This document shows, piece after piece, positions 24,338 through 33,741 of a stretch of DNA of 64,000 nt. The DNA lies in NCBI GenBank assembly GCA_910575815.1, contig CAJTFN010000002.1, positions 199,450-263,449 of the forward strand. The letters run 5' to 3'. Within the stretch, counting starts at the first letter, position 1. Each line of letters opens with the position of its first letter. The translations under genes and the position numbers were made by a program. Origin of the DNA: Oscillospiraceae bacterium. Lineage in GTDB: Bacteria; Bacillota; Clostridia; Oscillospirales; Oscillospiraceae. The notes beneath the pieces are model-generated. The model saw nothing but the letters and a program-made list of their open reading frames with translations. It was not told where the DNA came from and made no database searches.

Positions 24338-24373
24338 CGCCGTTTCACGGAAATCCCTTCTCCATTGAAGGGC

Positions 24374-26872
24374 TTACACCTCCGGTTCCGCCTCCTCCGG
24401 CGTCTCTTCCCGGTCCGCCAGGGCCATGGAAATCACCTGATCTCCCTCCTCCTTAAACCGCATCACGATAACGCCCTGGGTGGCCCGCCCGCACTGCTTA
24501 ATGGCGTCCACCGGCGTACGAATCAGAATACCCGCCTGGGTTACCAGCAGCAAATCCTCGGACCCATCCACCACTTTGATGCCGACGACCTTCCCGGTTT
24601 TCTCTGTCAGTGTATAGTTCTTGATGCCCAGGTTCCCCCGGCCGATCACCCGGTATTCCTCTACCGCCGTCCGCTTTCCATAGCCTCTCTCCGTAATGGA
24701 CAGCACTGTTTTTCCAGGGAGGGCCCGGGCCGCGCCGACCACGTAGTCCCCCTCTCGGAGGCGGATTCCCCGGACGCCCATAGACGTGCGCCCGGTGGGC
24801 CGGACTTCCCGCTCGCTGAAGCAGATGGCCTGTCCATCGTGGGTGGCCAAGAGGATGTTCTTGTCCCCGTCAGTCTCCCGGACGGAAATCAGCTTGTCCC
24901 CCTCGTCCAGGGTCAGGGCCCGGATGCCGTTGTTCCGAAGGTTTTTCAAACTGTTGGCGGGAAGGCGCTTCACGGTGCCGTTCCGGGTGGCCATAAAGAG
25001 GAAGCGGCCGTCGTCCTCTATGGACCGGGTATGGACCATGGCCTGGACCCGCTCCCCCTGCTCCACCTGGAGGATGTTGACGATATTGGTCCCCTTGGCG
25101 GTTTTGCCGGAGACGGGAATCTGATAGCCCTTCTTCCGGTAGACCTTGCCGGTGTCCGTGAAGAAGAGGATATAGTCATGGGTGGAAGCCGTGAACACGT
25201 CCGCCACCGCGTCCTCCTCCCGGGTGGTGATGCCCTTCTTGCCCATGCCGCCCTTGGACTGGGCGGTGTACTCGCTGACGGGGGTCCGCTTGATATACCC
25301 CGCCTGGGTCAGGGTGAAGACGCACTGTTCCTCCTCGATCAGGTCCTCGATGTCGATCTCGTCCTCCACGTCCTGGATTTCCGTCACCCGCTCGTCGCCG
25401 TACTTCTCCGAGATGGCGGTGAGCTCTTCTTTCAGAATCTGGCGGACCAGGGTCTCGTCGGAGAGGATTTTCTGGAACCAGGCGATGCGCTCCTCCAGCT
25501 CCTTGTACTCGTTTTCCAGCTTCTCCCGGTTTAAGCCCTGGAGGGAGATCATCCGCATGTCGCAGATGGCCTGGGCCTGGACATCGTCCAGGCCGAAGCG
25601 GGCCATGAGGTTTTCCTTCGCATTGTCATAGCTGCTGCGGATGACCTTGATGACCTCGTCAATGTGGTCCTGGGCAATCAGAAGACCCTCCAGCAGATGG
25701 GCCCGCTCCTGGGCCTTTTTCAGGTCGAACCGGGTCCGGCGGACGATGACCTGTTCCTGGTGGGCAATGTACTCGTCCAGGATGTGCCGCAGGGACAAAA
25801 TCTTCGGCTGGAGCTTTCCGTTCACCTCCACCAGGGCCAGCATGTTGATGGCGAAGGTGGTTTGAAGCTGAGTCTGGGCGAAGAGGCGGTTTAAGACCAC
25901 CTGGGGGTTGGCGTCCCGCTTCAGCTCGATGACAATGCGCATGCCGTTGCGGTCGGACTCGTCCTGGATGTTGGAAATGCCCTCCAGCCGCTTGTCCTCC
26001 ACCTGGTCCGCCATGTTTTTAATCAGCATCCGCTTGTTGACCTGATAGGGGATTTCCGTAATGATGATGCGGGTCCGGTTCTGGCCGAACTCCTCAAACT
26101 CGTGCCTCGCCCGGATGGTCACCCGGCCCCGGCCGGTGGCGTAGGCCGCCCGGATGCCGGACCGGCCCATGATGATGCCCTTGGTTGGGAAGTCCGGGCC
26201 CTCTATGTGCTGCATCAAATCCGTCAGCGTGGCCTCGGGTTCGTCCAGCACATGGATAACGGCCCCGATAACCTCCCGGAGGTTGTGGGGCGGGATGTTG
26301 GTGGCCATGCCCACAGCAATGCCGGAGGAGCCGTTTACCAGGAGGTTCGGGAACCGGGAGGGCAGGACCTTGGGCTCCTTCCTCGTCTCGTCGAAGTTGG
26401 GGTCCCAGTCCACGGTGTCCTTCTCGATTTCCCGCAGCATCTCCTCGGAGATTCTGGCAAGGCGGGCCTCCGTATACCGGTAGGCCGCCGCAGGATCGCC
26501 GTCCACGGAGCCGAAGTTGCCGTGTCCGTCAATGAGCATATAGCGCATGGAAAAATCCTGGGCCAGGCGGACCAGGGCGTCGTACACCGACTGGTCGCCG
26601 TGGGGGTGGTAGCGGCCCAGCACGTCGCCCACGGCGGTGGCGCACTTGCGGAAGGGCTTGTCGTGGGTGAGGTTATCCTCATACATGGCGTAGAGGATGC
26701 GCCGGTGGACGGGCTTCAAGCCGTCCCGCACGTCCGGCAGGGCCCGGCCCACGATGACGCTCATGGCGTAGTCGATATAGGATTTTTCCATCTCCGGAAC
26801 CAGAGGGGATTCCACAATCCTCTGGTTTGGAAACCGGATTTCCTCGGGATCATATTGGGGTTTCTTACTCAT
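24374..26872 (-). CDS. gyrA: DNA gyrase subunit A
   Basis: Breakage-reunion subunit of gyrase, which introduces negative supercoils with GyrB. The 832 residues include [16 protein letters not shown], the quinolone region [20 protein letters not shown], the catalytic Tyr in [11 protein letters not shown], and the six-bladed C-terminal wrapping domain with the GyrA box-like [17 protein letters not shown]. At the position of E. coli Ser83 the residue is Gln (residue 94 here, codon 26593-26591); the Asp87 equivalent is kept. The gene follows a lipoprotein gene and gyrB on the same strand. Confidence 0.98.
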   Translation of the reverse strand: MSKKPQYDPEEIRFPNQRIVESPLVPEMEKSYIDYAMSVIVGRALPDVRDGLKPVHRRILYAMYEDNLTHDKPFRKCATAVGDVLGRYHPHGDQSVYDALVRLAQDFSMRYMLIDGHGNFGSVDGDPAAAYRYTEARLARISEEMLREIEKDTVDWDPNFDETRKEPKVLPSRFPNLLVNGSSGIAVGMATNIPPHNLREVIGAVIHVLDEPEATLTDLMQHIEGPDFPTKGIIMGRSGIRAAYATGRGRVTIRARHEFEEFGQNRTRIIITEIPYQVNKRMLIKNMADQVEDKRLEGISNIQDESDRNGMRIVIELKRDANPQVVLNRLFAQTQLQTTFAINMLALVEVNGKLQPKILSLRHILDEYIAHQEQVIVRRTRFDLKKAQERAHLLEGLLIAQDHIDEVIKVIRSSYDNAKENLMARFGLDDVQAQAICDMRMISLQGLNREKLENEYKELEERIAWFQKILSDETLVRQILKEELTAISEKYGDERVTEIQDVEDEIDIEDLIEEEQCVFTLTQAGYIKRTPVSEYTAQSKGGMGKKGITTREEDAVADVFTASTHDYILFFTDTGKVYRKKGYQIPVSGKTAKGTNIVNILQVEQGERVQAMVHTRSIEDDGRFLFMATRNGTVKRLPANSLKNLRNNGIRALTLDEGDKLISVRETDGDKNILLATHDGQAICFSEREVRPTGRTSMGVRGIRLREGDYVVGAARALPGKTVLSITERGYGKRTAVEEYRVIGRGNLGIKNYTLTEKTGKVVGIKVVDGSEDLLLVTQAGILIRTPVDAIKQCGRATQGVIVMRFKEEGDQVISMALADREETPEEAEPEV

Positions 26873-26893
26873 CTGCTGTTTCCTTTCGTCAAA

Positions 26894-27391
26894 TCAGGTC
26901 TCATACACAAGGTGGCACGAATTCAGTCCACAGTCGGCCTCCTCAGCCGCACGAAAATCCGCCACTTGGAGATCGTACCAGGCAATATCAACCGGGTCAG
27001 GATAGCCGGAGGCGTATTCCGACGCAAGGATTTCTATATTCTCTCTTGTTTTAATTTCAAAGACATAGGTCTCTCCCACCTCAAGCTGCTCTGTGACCGC
27101 TCCGGTGCATATGAAAAAAGGCGTGCTTTGAAACAATTCGACCACCGCCATCGGCGACACTTCACCCTCAAGAATCAGGGCCCGCACCGTCGCCGTAAAG
27201 CTGCCCTTCAAGGTCACCGTCATCGTATCAGAGCTGTCCCGCAATTCCTGTAACTCCGCCTGTGCCTCTTGAAACTCTTTCTGTAGGGCATCCCGCTCCT
27301 GGACCACCGCGTCGTATTCCTCTTTTGAAACGCCGCCGCAGCCGGACAGCAGCAGGGCCAGGAGCAAAAGCAGGCTTCCAATTTGTTTCAT
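26894..27391 (-). CDS. Lipoprotein of unknown function between gyrB and gyrA
   Basis: 165 residues with a type II signal peptide; the lipobox LSGC gives a lipidated Cys near residue 18. A short coiled coil (KEEYDAVVQERDALQKEFQE to LQELRD) follows. A strand-rich domain with VTLKGSFTATVRALILEGEV, GETYVFEIKTRENIEIL and ASGYPDPVDIAWYDLQVADF completes it. The family is not recognised. The GAGGAGG ribosome site overlaps the gyrB stop region, with a nine-base gap, and gyrA begins 21 bp after its stop. An exported lipoprotein is therefore co-expressed with both gyrase subunits. Confidence 0.85.
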   Translation of the reverse strand: MKQIGSLLLLLALLLSGCGGVSKEEYDAVVQERDALQKEFQEAQAELQELRDSSDTMTVTLKGSFTATVRALILEGEVSPMAVVELFQSTPFFICTGAVTEQLEVGETYVFEIKTRENIEILASEYASGYPDPVDIAWYDLQVADFRAAEEADCGLNSCHLVYET

Positions 27392-27400
27392 AGCGCCTCC

Positions 27401-29350
27401 TCAGTAGTCCAGGTTCACCACATACTGTGCGTTCTTCTCGATGAACTCCTTCCGGGGCTCCACCTTCTCCCCCATGAGGATCGTAAATGTCTCGTCCGCC
27501 TTTACCGCGTCGTCCAAAGTAATGCGCCGCAGGGTCCGGGTGGCGGGGTCCATGGTAGTCTCCCACAGCTCATGGGGGTTCATCTCGCCAAGGCCCTTGA
27601 AACGGCTGATTTCCACCTTGGCGCCCGGATTCCCTGCCCGGAGCTCGGCGGAAACGCGCTCCCGTTCCGGTTCGTCGTAGGCGACCCTTGTGGTCTTTCC
27701 CCGGGTGAGCTTAAAGAGGGGCGGGACGGCGGAATAGACGTAGCCCTGCTCAATGAGGGGGCGCATAAAGCGGAAGAAGAAGGTCAGAAGCAATGTCCGG
27801 ATATGGCTTCCGTCCACGTCGGCATCCGCCATAATGATGACTTTATGATACCGGAGCTTATTGGCGTCAAACTCCTCCCCGATGCCCGCCCCCAGGGCGG
27901 TGATGACGGGCTGGAGCTTGTCGTTTCCATAGACCTTGTCCGCCCGGGCCTTCTCCACGTTCAGCATCTTTCCCCAAAGGGGCAGGATGGCCTGGAAGCG
28001 GGAGTCCCGCCCCTGGGTGGCGGAGCCTCCGGCGGAGTCGCCCTCGACGATATAGAGCTCGGTCAGCTCGGGGTTATTCTCGTTGCAGTCCCGGAGCTTG
28101 TCGGGCATGGCGGCGCCCCCCAGGGCGGTCTTGCGGCGGATGGATTCCCGGGCCTTCTTGGCGGCCTCCCTGGCCCGGGAGGCGGTGAGGGCCTTGTCCA
28201 GAATCATCCTTCCCACCTGGGGGTTCTCCTCCAGGAAGGTGTCCAGCTTCTCCGCCACGATGTTGTTTACCAAAGTGCGGATTTCGCTGTTTCCAAGCTT
28301 GGCCTTGGTCTGACCCTCGAACTGGGCGTCGGTGAGCTTTACGGAGATGACGCAGGTCAGTCCCTCCCGGCAGTCCTCGCCGGAGACCTTCTCGTCGTCT
28401 TTGAGCATCTTGATTTTTTTGCCGTAGCTGTTCAGCACGGTGGTCAGGGCCCGTTTGAAGCCCTCCTCATGCATGCCGCCCTCAGGGGTATGGACGTTGT
28501 TGGCAAAGGAGAGGATGGTCTCGCTATACCCGTCGTTATACTGAAGGGCCACCTCGGCCATGGAGTCCTCCCGCTGGCCGGACATATAGATCACGCCGGA
28601 ATGCAGGGCGTCCTTGCTTTTGTTGAGCCAGGTAACAAACTCCCGGATACCGCCCTCGTAGCACATGGAGTCCTCCTGCTCCTTCCCGGAGCGGAGATCC
28701 ACCGTTTGAATACGAAGGCCCGCGTTCAAAAACGCCTCCTCCCGCATCCGGGTGTGCAGGGTATCATAGCTGAAAGTCGTGTCCTCAAACATCTCCGGGT
28801 CCGGCTTGAAGGTGACGGTGGTGCCGGTGTGGTCCGTCTTGCCCACCACGGTCATCTCCTGGGTAATCTGGCCCCGGGAGAATTTCATTTCGTAGATTTC
28901 GCCGTTCTTGTGGACCTGAACCGTCAGCCACTCGGACAGGGCGTTGACCACCGAGGCGCCCACGCCGTGGAGGCCGCCGGAGACCTTATAGCCCCCGCCG
29001 CCGAACTTGCCGCCGGCGTGGAGGATGGTATAGACCACCTCCAGAGCGGGCTTGCCGGTCTGGGCCTGGATGTCCACGGGAATGCCACGGCCGTTATCCA
29101 CCACGGTGATGGTGTCCCCCTCGTTGATCTGCACCAGGATTTCCGTGCAGAAGCCCGCCAGGGCCTCATCGATGGCGTTGTCCACAATCTCATAGACCAG
29201 ATGGTGGAGGCCCGAAGCGGAGGTGGAGCCGATATACATGCCGGGCCGCTTCCGCACGGCCTCCAGGCCCTCCAGGACCTGGATTTCCGAGGCGTCATAC
29301 TCGTTGCCCGCGTCCACGGCGGTGGAATTTAAAATTTCATTTTCTGCCAT
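27401..29350 (-). CDS. gyrB: DNA gyrase subunit B
   Basis: ATPase subunit of gyrase. The GHKL ATPase domain shows [22 protein letters not shown] and [18 protein letters not shown]. The transducer follows, then the TOPRIM domain with [20 protein letters not shown] and [20 protein letters not shown] (metal-binding DxD), and the C-terminal [20 protein letters not shown]. At 649 residues it has the Gram-positive length. AAAGGAG precedes the [15 protein letters not shown] shows Trp in a position that is usually Arg, a small departure. It is downstream of three small membrane-protein genes and upstream of the lipoprotein and gyrA. Confidence 0.98.
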   Translation of the reverse strand: MAENEILNSTAVDAGNEYDASEIQVLEGLEAVRKRPGMYIGSTSASGLHHLVYEIVDNAIDEALAGFCTEILVQINEGDTITVVDNGRGIPVDIQAQTGKPALEVVYTILHAGGKFGGGGYKVSGGLHGVGASVVNALSEWLTVQVHKNGEIYEMKFSRGQITQEMTVVGKTDHTGTTVTFKPDPEMFEDTTFSYDTLHTRMREEAFLNAGLRIQTVDLRSGKEQEDSMCYEGGIREFVTWLNKSKDALHSGVIYMSGQREDSMAEVALQYNDGYSETILSFANNVHTPEGGMHEEGFKRALTTVLNSYGKKIKMLKDDEKVSGEDCREGLTCVISVKLTDAQFEGQTKAKLGNSEIRTLVNNIVAEKLDTFLEENPQVGRMILDKALTASRAREAAKKARESIRRKTALGGAAMPDKLRDCNENNPELTELYIVEGDSAGGSATQGRDSRFQAILPLWGKMLNVEKARADKVYGNDKLQPVITALGAGIGEEFDANKLRYHKVIIMADADVDGSHIRTLLLTFFFRFMRPLIEQGYVYSAVPPLFKLTRGKTTRVAYDEPERERVSAELRAGNPGAKVEISRFKGLGEMNPHELWETTMDPATRTLRRITLDDAVKADETFTILMGEKVEPRKEFIEKNAQYVVNLDY

Positions 29351-29499
29351 AAAAGTTCTCCTTTACATGCTAAGAGCGGAAAAAGCCAAGCCGGAGGGGT
29401 AGAGCCGTCCGGCCCGCCTTTCCCCGCTCTGGATTCAAGATTACCGGAATATTCAAACGCCAAAGCTCATAGGCTGTCCCATCAGGGGTCTGTCCCGCG

Positions 29500-29862
29500 T
29501 TAGGGATGGAGTCTTCTCCAGGCCAGATGCGCCAGCCAGCCCAGCAGCACGCCCAGCAGAACAAACAGCGTCACAACGCCAAAGAATATAAAACTCCAGA
29601 TGTCGTGTCCCCCCATGGCGTCCACAACATAAAACGCGGTCAATTGGTACTGCGCTTCCATGACGGCCAGCACCCCGGCGCACAGCAGGGCAAACCGGCG
29701 GGCTTTCTTTTTCCTTTGGAGCAGGAAAAACTGGATCGCCATTCCCGCGGCCACCAGCCCCAAAGTGATGCATAAAAGAATTCGGTCCCCGGCGAAAAGG
29801 GGATATGGTGAAAAGTAGAGACATGTGAGAACAAAGGAATACCCAAATGCCTGATGGACCAT
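29500..29862 (-). CDS. Small four-helix membrane protein, paralogue 3 of 3
   Basis: 120 residues from ATG 29862, with an AAAGGAGG site. Four hydrophobic segments are evident (FGYSFVLTCLYFSPYP, ILLCITLGLVAAGMAIQFFL, RFALLCAGVLAVMEAQYQL, FFGVVTLFVLLGVLLGWLAH). The loop after helix 2 is basic (LLQRKKKARR), so it is probably cytoplasmic. The helix-2 end, basic loop and helix-3 Glu..YQL pattern (FFLLQRKKKARR, then VLAVMEAQYQL) recur in the next two genes upstream. No known family is recognised. It is 149 bp upstream of gyrB. Confidence 0.72.
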   Translation of the reverse strand: MVHQAFGYSFVLTCLYFSPYPLFAGDRILLCITLGLVAAGMAIQFFLLQRKKKARRFALLCAGVLAVMEAQYQLTAFYVVDAMGGHDIWSFIFFGVVTLFVLLGVLLGWLAHLAWRRLHP

Positions 29863-29920
29863 GGCGTTTCCTCCTTTCCATCTTTTGGAATACATGCCCA
29901 CCGGGGTGCATAGGCTTGTC

Positions 29921-30307
29921 CTAGCTCAAATTCCCGGCCCGGGCTCTGCCCAAGCCCCGGCAAAGCAGCCAGCTCAACAGGGTGACCAGCAGCCCGAACA
30001 ACATCAATACATCGGACAGATCGTAAGCAATGGCAGCGTCTCCCCTCCGGGTGATGAGAATTCCAAAGCGGTTCAATTGGTACAACCCCTCCAGAACCGC
30101 CAGGACTCCCACCCATAGGCAGGGCAGCAGAATCCGCCTTCCTTTTCTCCGAAGCAGCAGGAACTCCGCCGCCCCTCCGGCCAGCAGGAAGCACAGCGCC
30201 GACATTCCCAAAAGAGCCCCTTGTTCAACTCTGGGAATCCGGAGCGGCAGAGATTGAAACAACAGCGTTTCCCTCAAAAAACCGAGCACTTCCCATACTG
30301 CCGCCAT
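29921..30307 (-). CDS. Small four-helix membrane protein, paralogue 2 of 3
   Basis: 128 residues, with four hydrophobic segments (LLGMSALCFLLAGGAAEFLL, ILLPCLWVGVLAVLEGLYQL, LSDVLMLFGLLVTLLSWLLC and a weaker N-terminal helix). The shared pattern is EFLLLRRKGRRILLPCL, then GVLAVLEGLYQLNRFG. The helix-3 Glu followed by YQL matches paralogue 3 closely. An IPRVEQGALLG loop precedes helix 2. The ribosome site is GAGAGGAG. Function unknown; the even spacing and common orientation suggest one operon with its neighbours. Confidence 0.72.
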   Translation of the reverse strand: MAAVWEVLGFLRETLLFQSLPLRIPRVEQGALLGMSALCFLLAGGAAEFLLLRRKGRRILLPCLWVGVLAVLEGLYQLNRFGILITRRGDAAIAYDLSDVLMLFGLLVTLLSWLLCRGLGRARAGNLS

Positions 30308-30319
30308 GATGCTCTCCTC

Positions 30320-30685
30320 TCAGCTCCGGCCCTTTCTCCAGGTCAGGAACGCCAGATACGCCAGCCAGCCGGCCTGGATTCCCGGCAGAAGGTACACGGC
30401 GGCGACGGCGGCGTAAAGAAGCAAATCACCTGCCCGGCCGCTGAAAAACGGAAGGAACCATCCCCTGCTGATGGCCAAATACTCCAGGAAGGAGCAAAGA
30501 AGCGCCGCCGCCACGAAGAGGACCGGAAGCCAGCCAGACCGCCTTTTCTTGAAAAGGAGGAAAAACTGCGCCGCCGAGGCCAGCAGGACAATCCCCGCCA
30601 TTCCCAGCGCCATCACCGGAGTAATTCCACCGCACGAAAGGAACCCAAAGCTGGCAAACATCAGATTTTGAACAAAGCTACCCAT
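30320..30685 (-). CDS. Small four-helix membrane protein, paralogue 1 of 3
   Basis: 121 residues, with segments MFASFGFLSCG, MALGMAGIVLLASAAQFFLL, WLPVLFVAAALLCSFLEYLA and LLLYAAVAAVYLLPGIQAGW. The shared block is AQFFLLFKKRRSGWLPVLFV, then LLCSFLEYLAISRG, so the acidic residue in helix 3 is conserved, as is a C-terminal GWLAYLA/GWLAHLA also found in paralogue 3. GAGGAGG precedes ATG 30685. It begins 13 bp after the remB stop, so the trio likely extends the dnaA-recF-remB transcript. Confidence 0.72.
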   Translation of the reverse strand: MGSFVQNLMFASFGFLSCGGITPVMALGMAGIVLLASAAQFFLLFKKRRSGWLPVLFVAAALLCSFLEYLAISRGWFLPFFSGRAGDLLLYAAVAAVYLLPGIQAGWLAYLAFLTWRKGRS

Positions 30686-30698
30686 GCTGTTTTCCTCC

Positions 30699-30962
30699 TC
30701 ATTCCAGCCTTCCGCTCTCCGCCCGTTTCCGCAGGGCGGCGGGGCTGAGCTGGCTCAGATAGACGATCTGTTCATGATACGGGTGGTCACAGACCACGAA
30801 GGACCGGGGCAGGTCTCCGGAGACGTCCAGAACCACGCCCTCCTTCTCGGCGGCGGCCAGGTAATCCCTTGTCCGCTTCTCATAGCTGCATTTGTCCAGG
30901 TCGAAGATGCCGATGATCCGGCGCTGGGGGATGATCTCGTTTTGTCCCAGGTGCAGGTACAT
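30699..30962 (-). CDS. RemB/DUF370-family regulator
   Basis: 87 residues starting MYLHLGQNEIIPQRRIIGIF, then DLDKCSYEKRTRDYLAAAEK. This is the DUF370 family founded by Bacillus RemA and RemB, in which RemA is a DNA-binding activator of matrix genes. The form encoded between recF and gyrB corresponds to RemB (YaaB). The C-terminal HPYHEQIVYLSQLSPAALRK is conserved, followed by a short charged tail. GAGGAGG lies before the ATG. It is 15 bp from recF and precedes the three small membrane-protein genes. Confidence 0.88.
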   Translation of the reverse strand: MYLHLGQNEIIPQRRIIGIFDLDKCSYEKRTRDYLAAAEKEGVVLDVSGDLPRSFVVCDHPYHEQIVYLSQLSPAALRKRAESGRLE

Positions 30963-30977
30963 AAAACCTCCTCTGTT

Positions 30978-32081
30978 TCATCGAATCTCTCCTCGTTCCA
31001 CATGGAACACCCGGCCTCCCAAAAGATCCGGCAGCCGGTCTTCCTCGCAGCAGGTGATGAAAACCTGTCCCCCGGCGATGCGGTTCAGCACAAATTCCTG
31101 CCGCCGGGGGTCCAACTCGCTGAGCACGTCGTCCAGCAGCAGCACCGGGTACTCCCCCGCCGCGTTGCGGTAGATCTCCCGCTCCGCCAGCTTTAACGCC
31201 AGGGCGGCGGTTCGTGTCTGTCCCTGAGAGGAATAAATCCTGGCCTCCCGGCCGTCGACGGCAACAAGAAGATCGTCCTTATGAGGGCCGGAGAGGCACA
31301 GCCGGGAGCTGAGCTCCGCTTCCCGGTGGCTCTCCATGTGCTGCCGGAGCCATCCTTCCAGCGTGTCGCCGTCCGCCCCGGAGTCCTCTACCGTGGAAAC
31401 GGTCTGGTAACGCAATTCCAGAGTCTCCCGTCCACCGGAGCACTCCCGATGGTGAAGGGCGGCGTATTCCGCCAGGCGCAGGCAGAATTGGTGGCGGTAG
31501 GGAATCAGGACCGCGCCAAAGCGTATCATCTGTTCGTTGAACTCCGGCAGAGCCGAAAGCAGATCCGACCTCTGACCGAAATCCCGAAGAATCCGGGTCT
31601 TCTGCTCCCGGGCCCGCTCATAGGCCGCCAGGGCGGCGGCATACCGGGGCCGGAGCTGGCAGAGCGCCGTGTCCATAAACCGCCGGCGGGCGGCGGCCCC
31701 CTCCCGGATGAGGTAGAGATCCTCAGGCTGAAAAAGCACTGTGTGATACACCTCCGCCAATGCGGCGTTGGTTTTCACGGGAACCTGATTCACCGTGATC
31801 TTTCGCCGATGGCCCCGGAAGAGATCCGCCTGTATCTGGAACATCCGTTCCCGAGACTCCACCCGGGCCGACAGCCGGGCGGCGTCTTTCTGAAAGCCAA
31901 TGATCTCCCGGTCCGTCCGGGCCCGGGGAGACCGTCCCCGGGAGAGGTAGACAACTGCCTCCAGGAGATTGGTTTTCCCCTGGGCGTTTTCCCCGCAGAT
32001 GACATTGCACCGGGGGTCGAACTCCGCGGCCTCCTGGCCGTAGTTCCGAAAGCCTTCCAGCTCCAAACGGTCAATCCGCAT
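30978..32081 (-). CDS. recF: DNA replication and repair protein RecF
   Basis: SMC-like ATPase that helps load RecA at gaps with RecO and RecR. ATG 32081 overlaps the end of yaaA by 11 bp. The 367-residue product has [20 protein letters not shown], Walker [16 protein letters not shown], signature [11 protein letters not shown], and Walker [20 protein letters not shown]. The longer open frame upstream would lie within yaaA. The final codons contain a weak parS-like palindrome (30994-31009), discussed separately. Part of the dnaA operon. Confidence 0.97.
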   Translation of the reverse strand: MRIDRLELEGFRNYGQEAAEFDPRCNVICGENAQGKTNLLEAVVYLSRGRSPRARTDREIIGFQKDAARLSARVESRERMFQIQADLFRGHRRKITVNQVPVKTNAALAEVYHTVLFQPEDLYLIREGAAARRRFMDTALCQLRPRYAAALAAYERAREQKTRILRDFGQRSDLLSALPEFNEQMIRFGAVLIPYRHQFCLRLAEYAALHHRECSGGRETLELRYQTVSTVEDSGADGDTLEGWLRQHMESHREAELSSRLCLSGPHKDDLLVAVDGREARIYSSQGQTRTAALALKLAEREIYRNAAGEYPVLLLDDVLSELDPRRQEFVLNRIAGGQVFITCCEEDRLPDLLGGRVFHVERGEIR

Positions 32082-32286
32082 ATTGAACGCCCAGCGTCTC
32101 CCCGGTGAAAAGCACCTCGTCCCCAGGTCGGATTTTCTTTCCCCGCTGGACGCAGACCTCACCGTTGACCTGGACCTCCCCGGCCTGAACGCGCTCCTTG
32201 GCCTCTCCGCCGGTCTCCACCAGGCCCGCGTATTTCAGCAAGTCTTGGAGCTTGATAAACTCCGTGGAAATTACAACGTTTCTCAT
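32071..32286 (-). CDS. yaaA: S4-domain RNA-binding protein YaaA (RlbA)
   Basis: 71-residue S4-like protein normally encoded between dnaN and recF; its Bacillus homologue is linked to ribosome biogenesis. [20 protein letters not shown], then [20 protein letters not shown] and [11 protein letters not shown] are the canonical S4 elements. The ribosome site is weak (GAGGCGGGG), consistent with coupling to dnaN, which ends 13 bp upstream. Its last codons overlap the recF start. Confidence 0.95.
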   Translation of the reverse strand: MRNVVISTEFIKLQDLLKYAGLVETGGEAKERVQAGEVQVNGEVCVQRGKKIRPGDEVLFTGETLGVQYAD

Positions 32287-32299
32287 AACCGGCCCCGCC

Positions 32300-33415
32300 T
32301 CAATCCGCGTTCTTCAGCCGCACAGGCAATACCATATAGAGGAAATTATCCTTCTCGTCCGTAGGCACGATGATGGCCGGGGAAACGCTGGTGTTCAGCT
32401 CGATGCGCACGGTATCCGCCGGGGCATAGCGCAGGGCTTCCATCAAATAGCGGTTGTTGAAGCCGATCTCCAATTCCTCCCCGTCCCCCTCCAGGCGGCA
32501 AACATCCTTGGCCTCGCCGTTTCCGGTTTTGGCGGACAACAGCACTCTGTCCTCCTCGAAGCGGCAGCGGACCGGGCTTTTCAGCTTATCCGAAATCACC
32601 ACGGACACCCGGTCGATGCTCTCGATGAGGGCCTTGGTCTCCACCGTGACCTGAATGGGGTTTTTCCGGGGAATGGCGTTGCGGTAGTCCAAAAACTCTC
32701 CTTCCAGGCGGCGGCAGATCAGCTCCACGTCTCCCACGGTAAAGAGGATGTGGCGCTTGCCCAGGGTGATTTCCGCCAGATCCTCCACGTCGCCGCAGAT
32801 GCCCTTGACCTCATTCAAGGCGGAACCCGGCGCCACAAAGGAAAACGCGCCGCCTTCCAACTTCTCCAGGGGCTCCTTCCGCACCGCCAGACGGAAACCG
32901 TCTACGGCGGCCATGGTCAGTCCTCCCTCGGCGATCTCAAAGAGCGCCCCGGTGTGAACCGGACGGCTCTCGTTGGTGGAGACGGCGAAAGCCACCTCCT
33001 CAATCATGGACCGCAATACCTTTCTTTGCAGCGACACGGCGTACTCGTCCTCCACCTCGGGAAGGTCTGGGTAATCCGCGGCGGAGAGGCCGGGAATCTC
33101 AAAATCCGCGTCGCCGCAGCAGAGGCGGACCTGCTGTTTTTCCCCGGCGGTAAACGTCACCATGTCGTCAGCCATTCGCCGGATGATGTCGCCGAAGAGA
33201 CGGGCATTCAACACAATGTCTCCCGTTTCCTCCACGCCGGCGGAAACCTTCGCCCGAATACCGGTCTGCATGTTGTAGCCGGAGACGGTGATTCCCTCCT
33301 CTCCAGCGTGGAGCAGCAGTCCCTCCAGGGCGGGAATGGTGCTCTTTTGGGCCACGGCTCGGCTGGTGACGGCAATGGCGTTTTGCAACAGGGCCTTTTC
33401 ACATGTGAATTTCAT
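32300..33415 (-). CDS. dnaN: DNA polymerase III sliding clamp
   Basis: Beta clamp tethering the replicative polymerase to DNA. 371 residues in three similar domains: [20 protein letters not shown] begins domain 1, then [20 protein letters not shown]; domain 3 ends [17 protein letters not shown] with the typical LPVR(L) clamp terminus. GAGGAGGT precedes the ATG. It is the second gene of the dnaA operon, separated from dnaA by a 326-bp DnaA-box region. Confidence 0.97.
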   Translation of the reverse strand: MKFTCEKALLQNAIAVTSRAVAQKSTIPALEGLLLHAGEEGITVSGYNMQTGIRAKVSAGVEETGDIVLNARLFGDIIRRMADDMVTFTAGEKQQVRLCCGDADFEIPGLSAADYPDLPEVEDEYAVSLQRKVLRSMIEEVAFAVSTNESRPVHTGALFEIAEGGLTMAAVDGFRLAVRKEPLEKLEGGAFSFVAPGSALNEVKGICGDVEDLAEITLGKRHILFTVGDVELICRRLEGEFLDYRNAIPRKNPIQVTVETKALIESIDRVSVVISDKLKSPVRCRFEEDRVLLSAKTGNGEAKDVCRLEGDGEELEIGFNNRYLMEALRYAPADTVRIELNTSVSPAIIVPTDEKDNFLYMVLPVRLKNAD

Positions 33416-33741
33416 CTTGAAACCTCCTCGCGCTCGCGCCGGCAGGCGCGGTCTGGCCGCCGGGACTGATCAACCGGGATAAACCGGAAAAGCAGCCGCT
33501 GGAAGCCGTTTTTTAAAAAAGAAAAAAGTATTTATTTAGAGAAAGTAGCCGTAGAAAAAAGTATTGTGGAAAAGGGGAAAAAAACGAGGAACGGCAAGGA
33601 TTTGTCCATCCACACCCCTATGTTGAGAAAGGGGGCGTTTTTCCACGTCTTCTGTGGGAACATAGGTTATCCACAGAAAAGTTTTCCTTATCCACAGGAA
33701 AAGTGGAAAACGAGGCGTCGAAAAAAGAGACCTTAGGGCGG
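33416..33741. other. oriC: Putative oriC region (DnaA boxes and AT-rich stretch)
   Basis: Between dnaN and dnaA lie two perfect DnaA boxes TTATCCACA at 33667-33675 and 33688-33696, spaced 21 bp apart. There is a variant TTTTCCACA on the opposite strand at 33565-33573, and near-matches around 33640-33658. Next to them, 33508-33560 is rich in A and T (TTTTTTAAAAAAGAAAAAAG and further) and could unwind. Firmicutes origins often flank dnaA on one or both sides. The gap upstream of dnaA (35145-35231) shows no perfect box. Confidence 0.75.

Noticed and set aside
30994-31009. CGTTCCACATGGAACA, a parS-like palindrome at the end of recF
   Set aside because: Only 12 of 16 positions match and the core CACGTG is disrupted. 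The bases encode the C-terminal VFHVER of RecF, so chance plus coding is sufficient.
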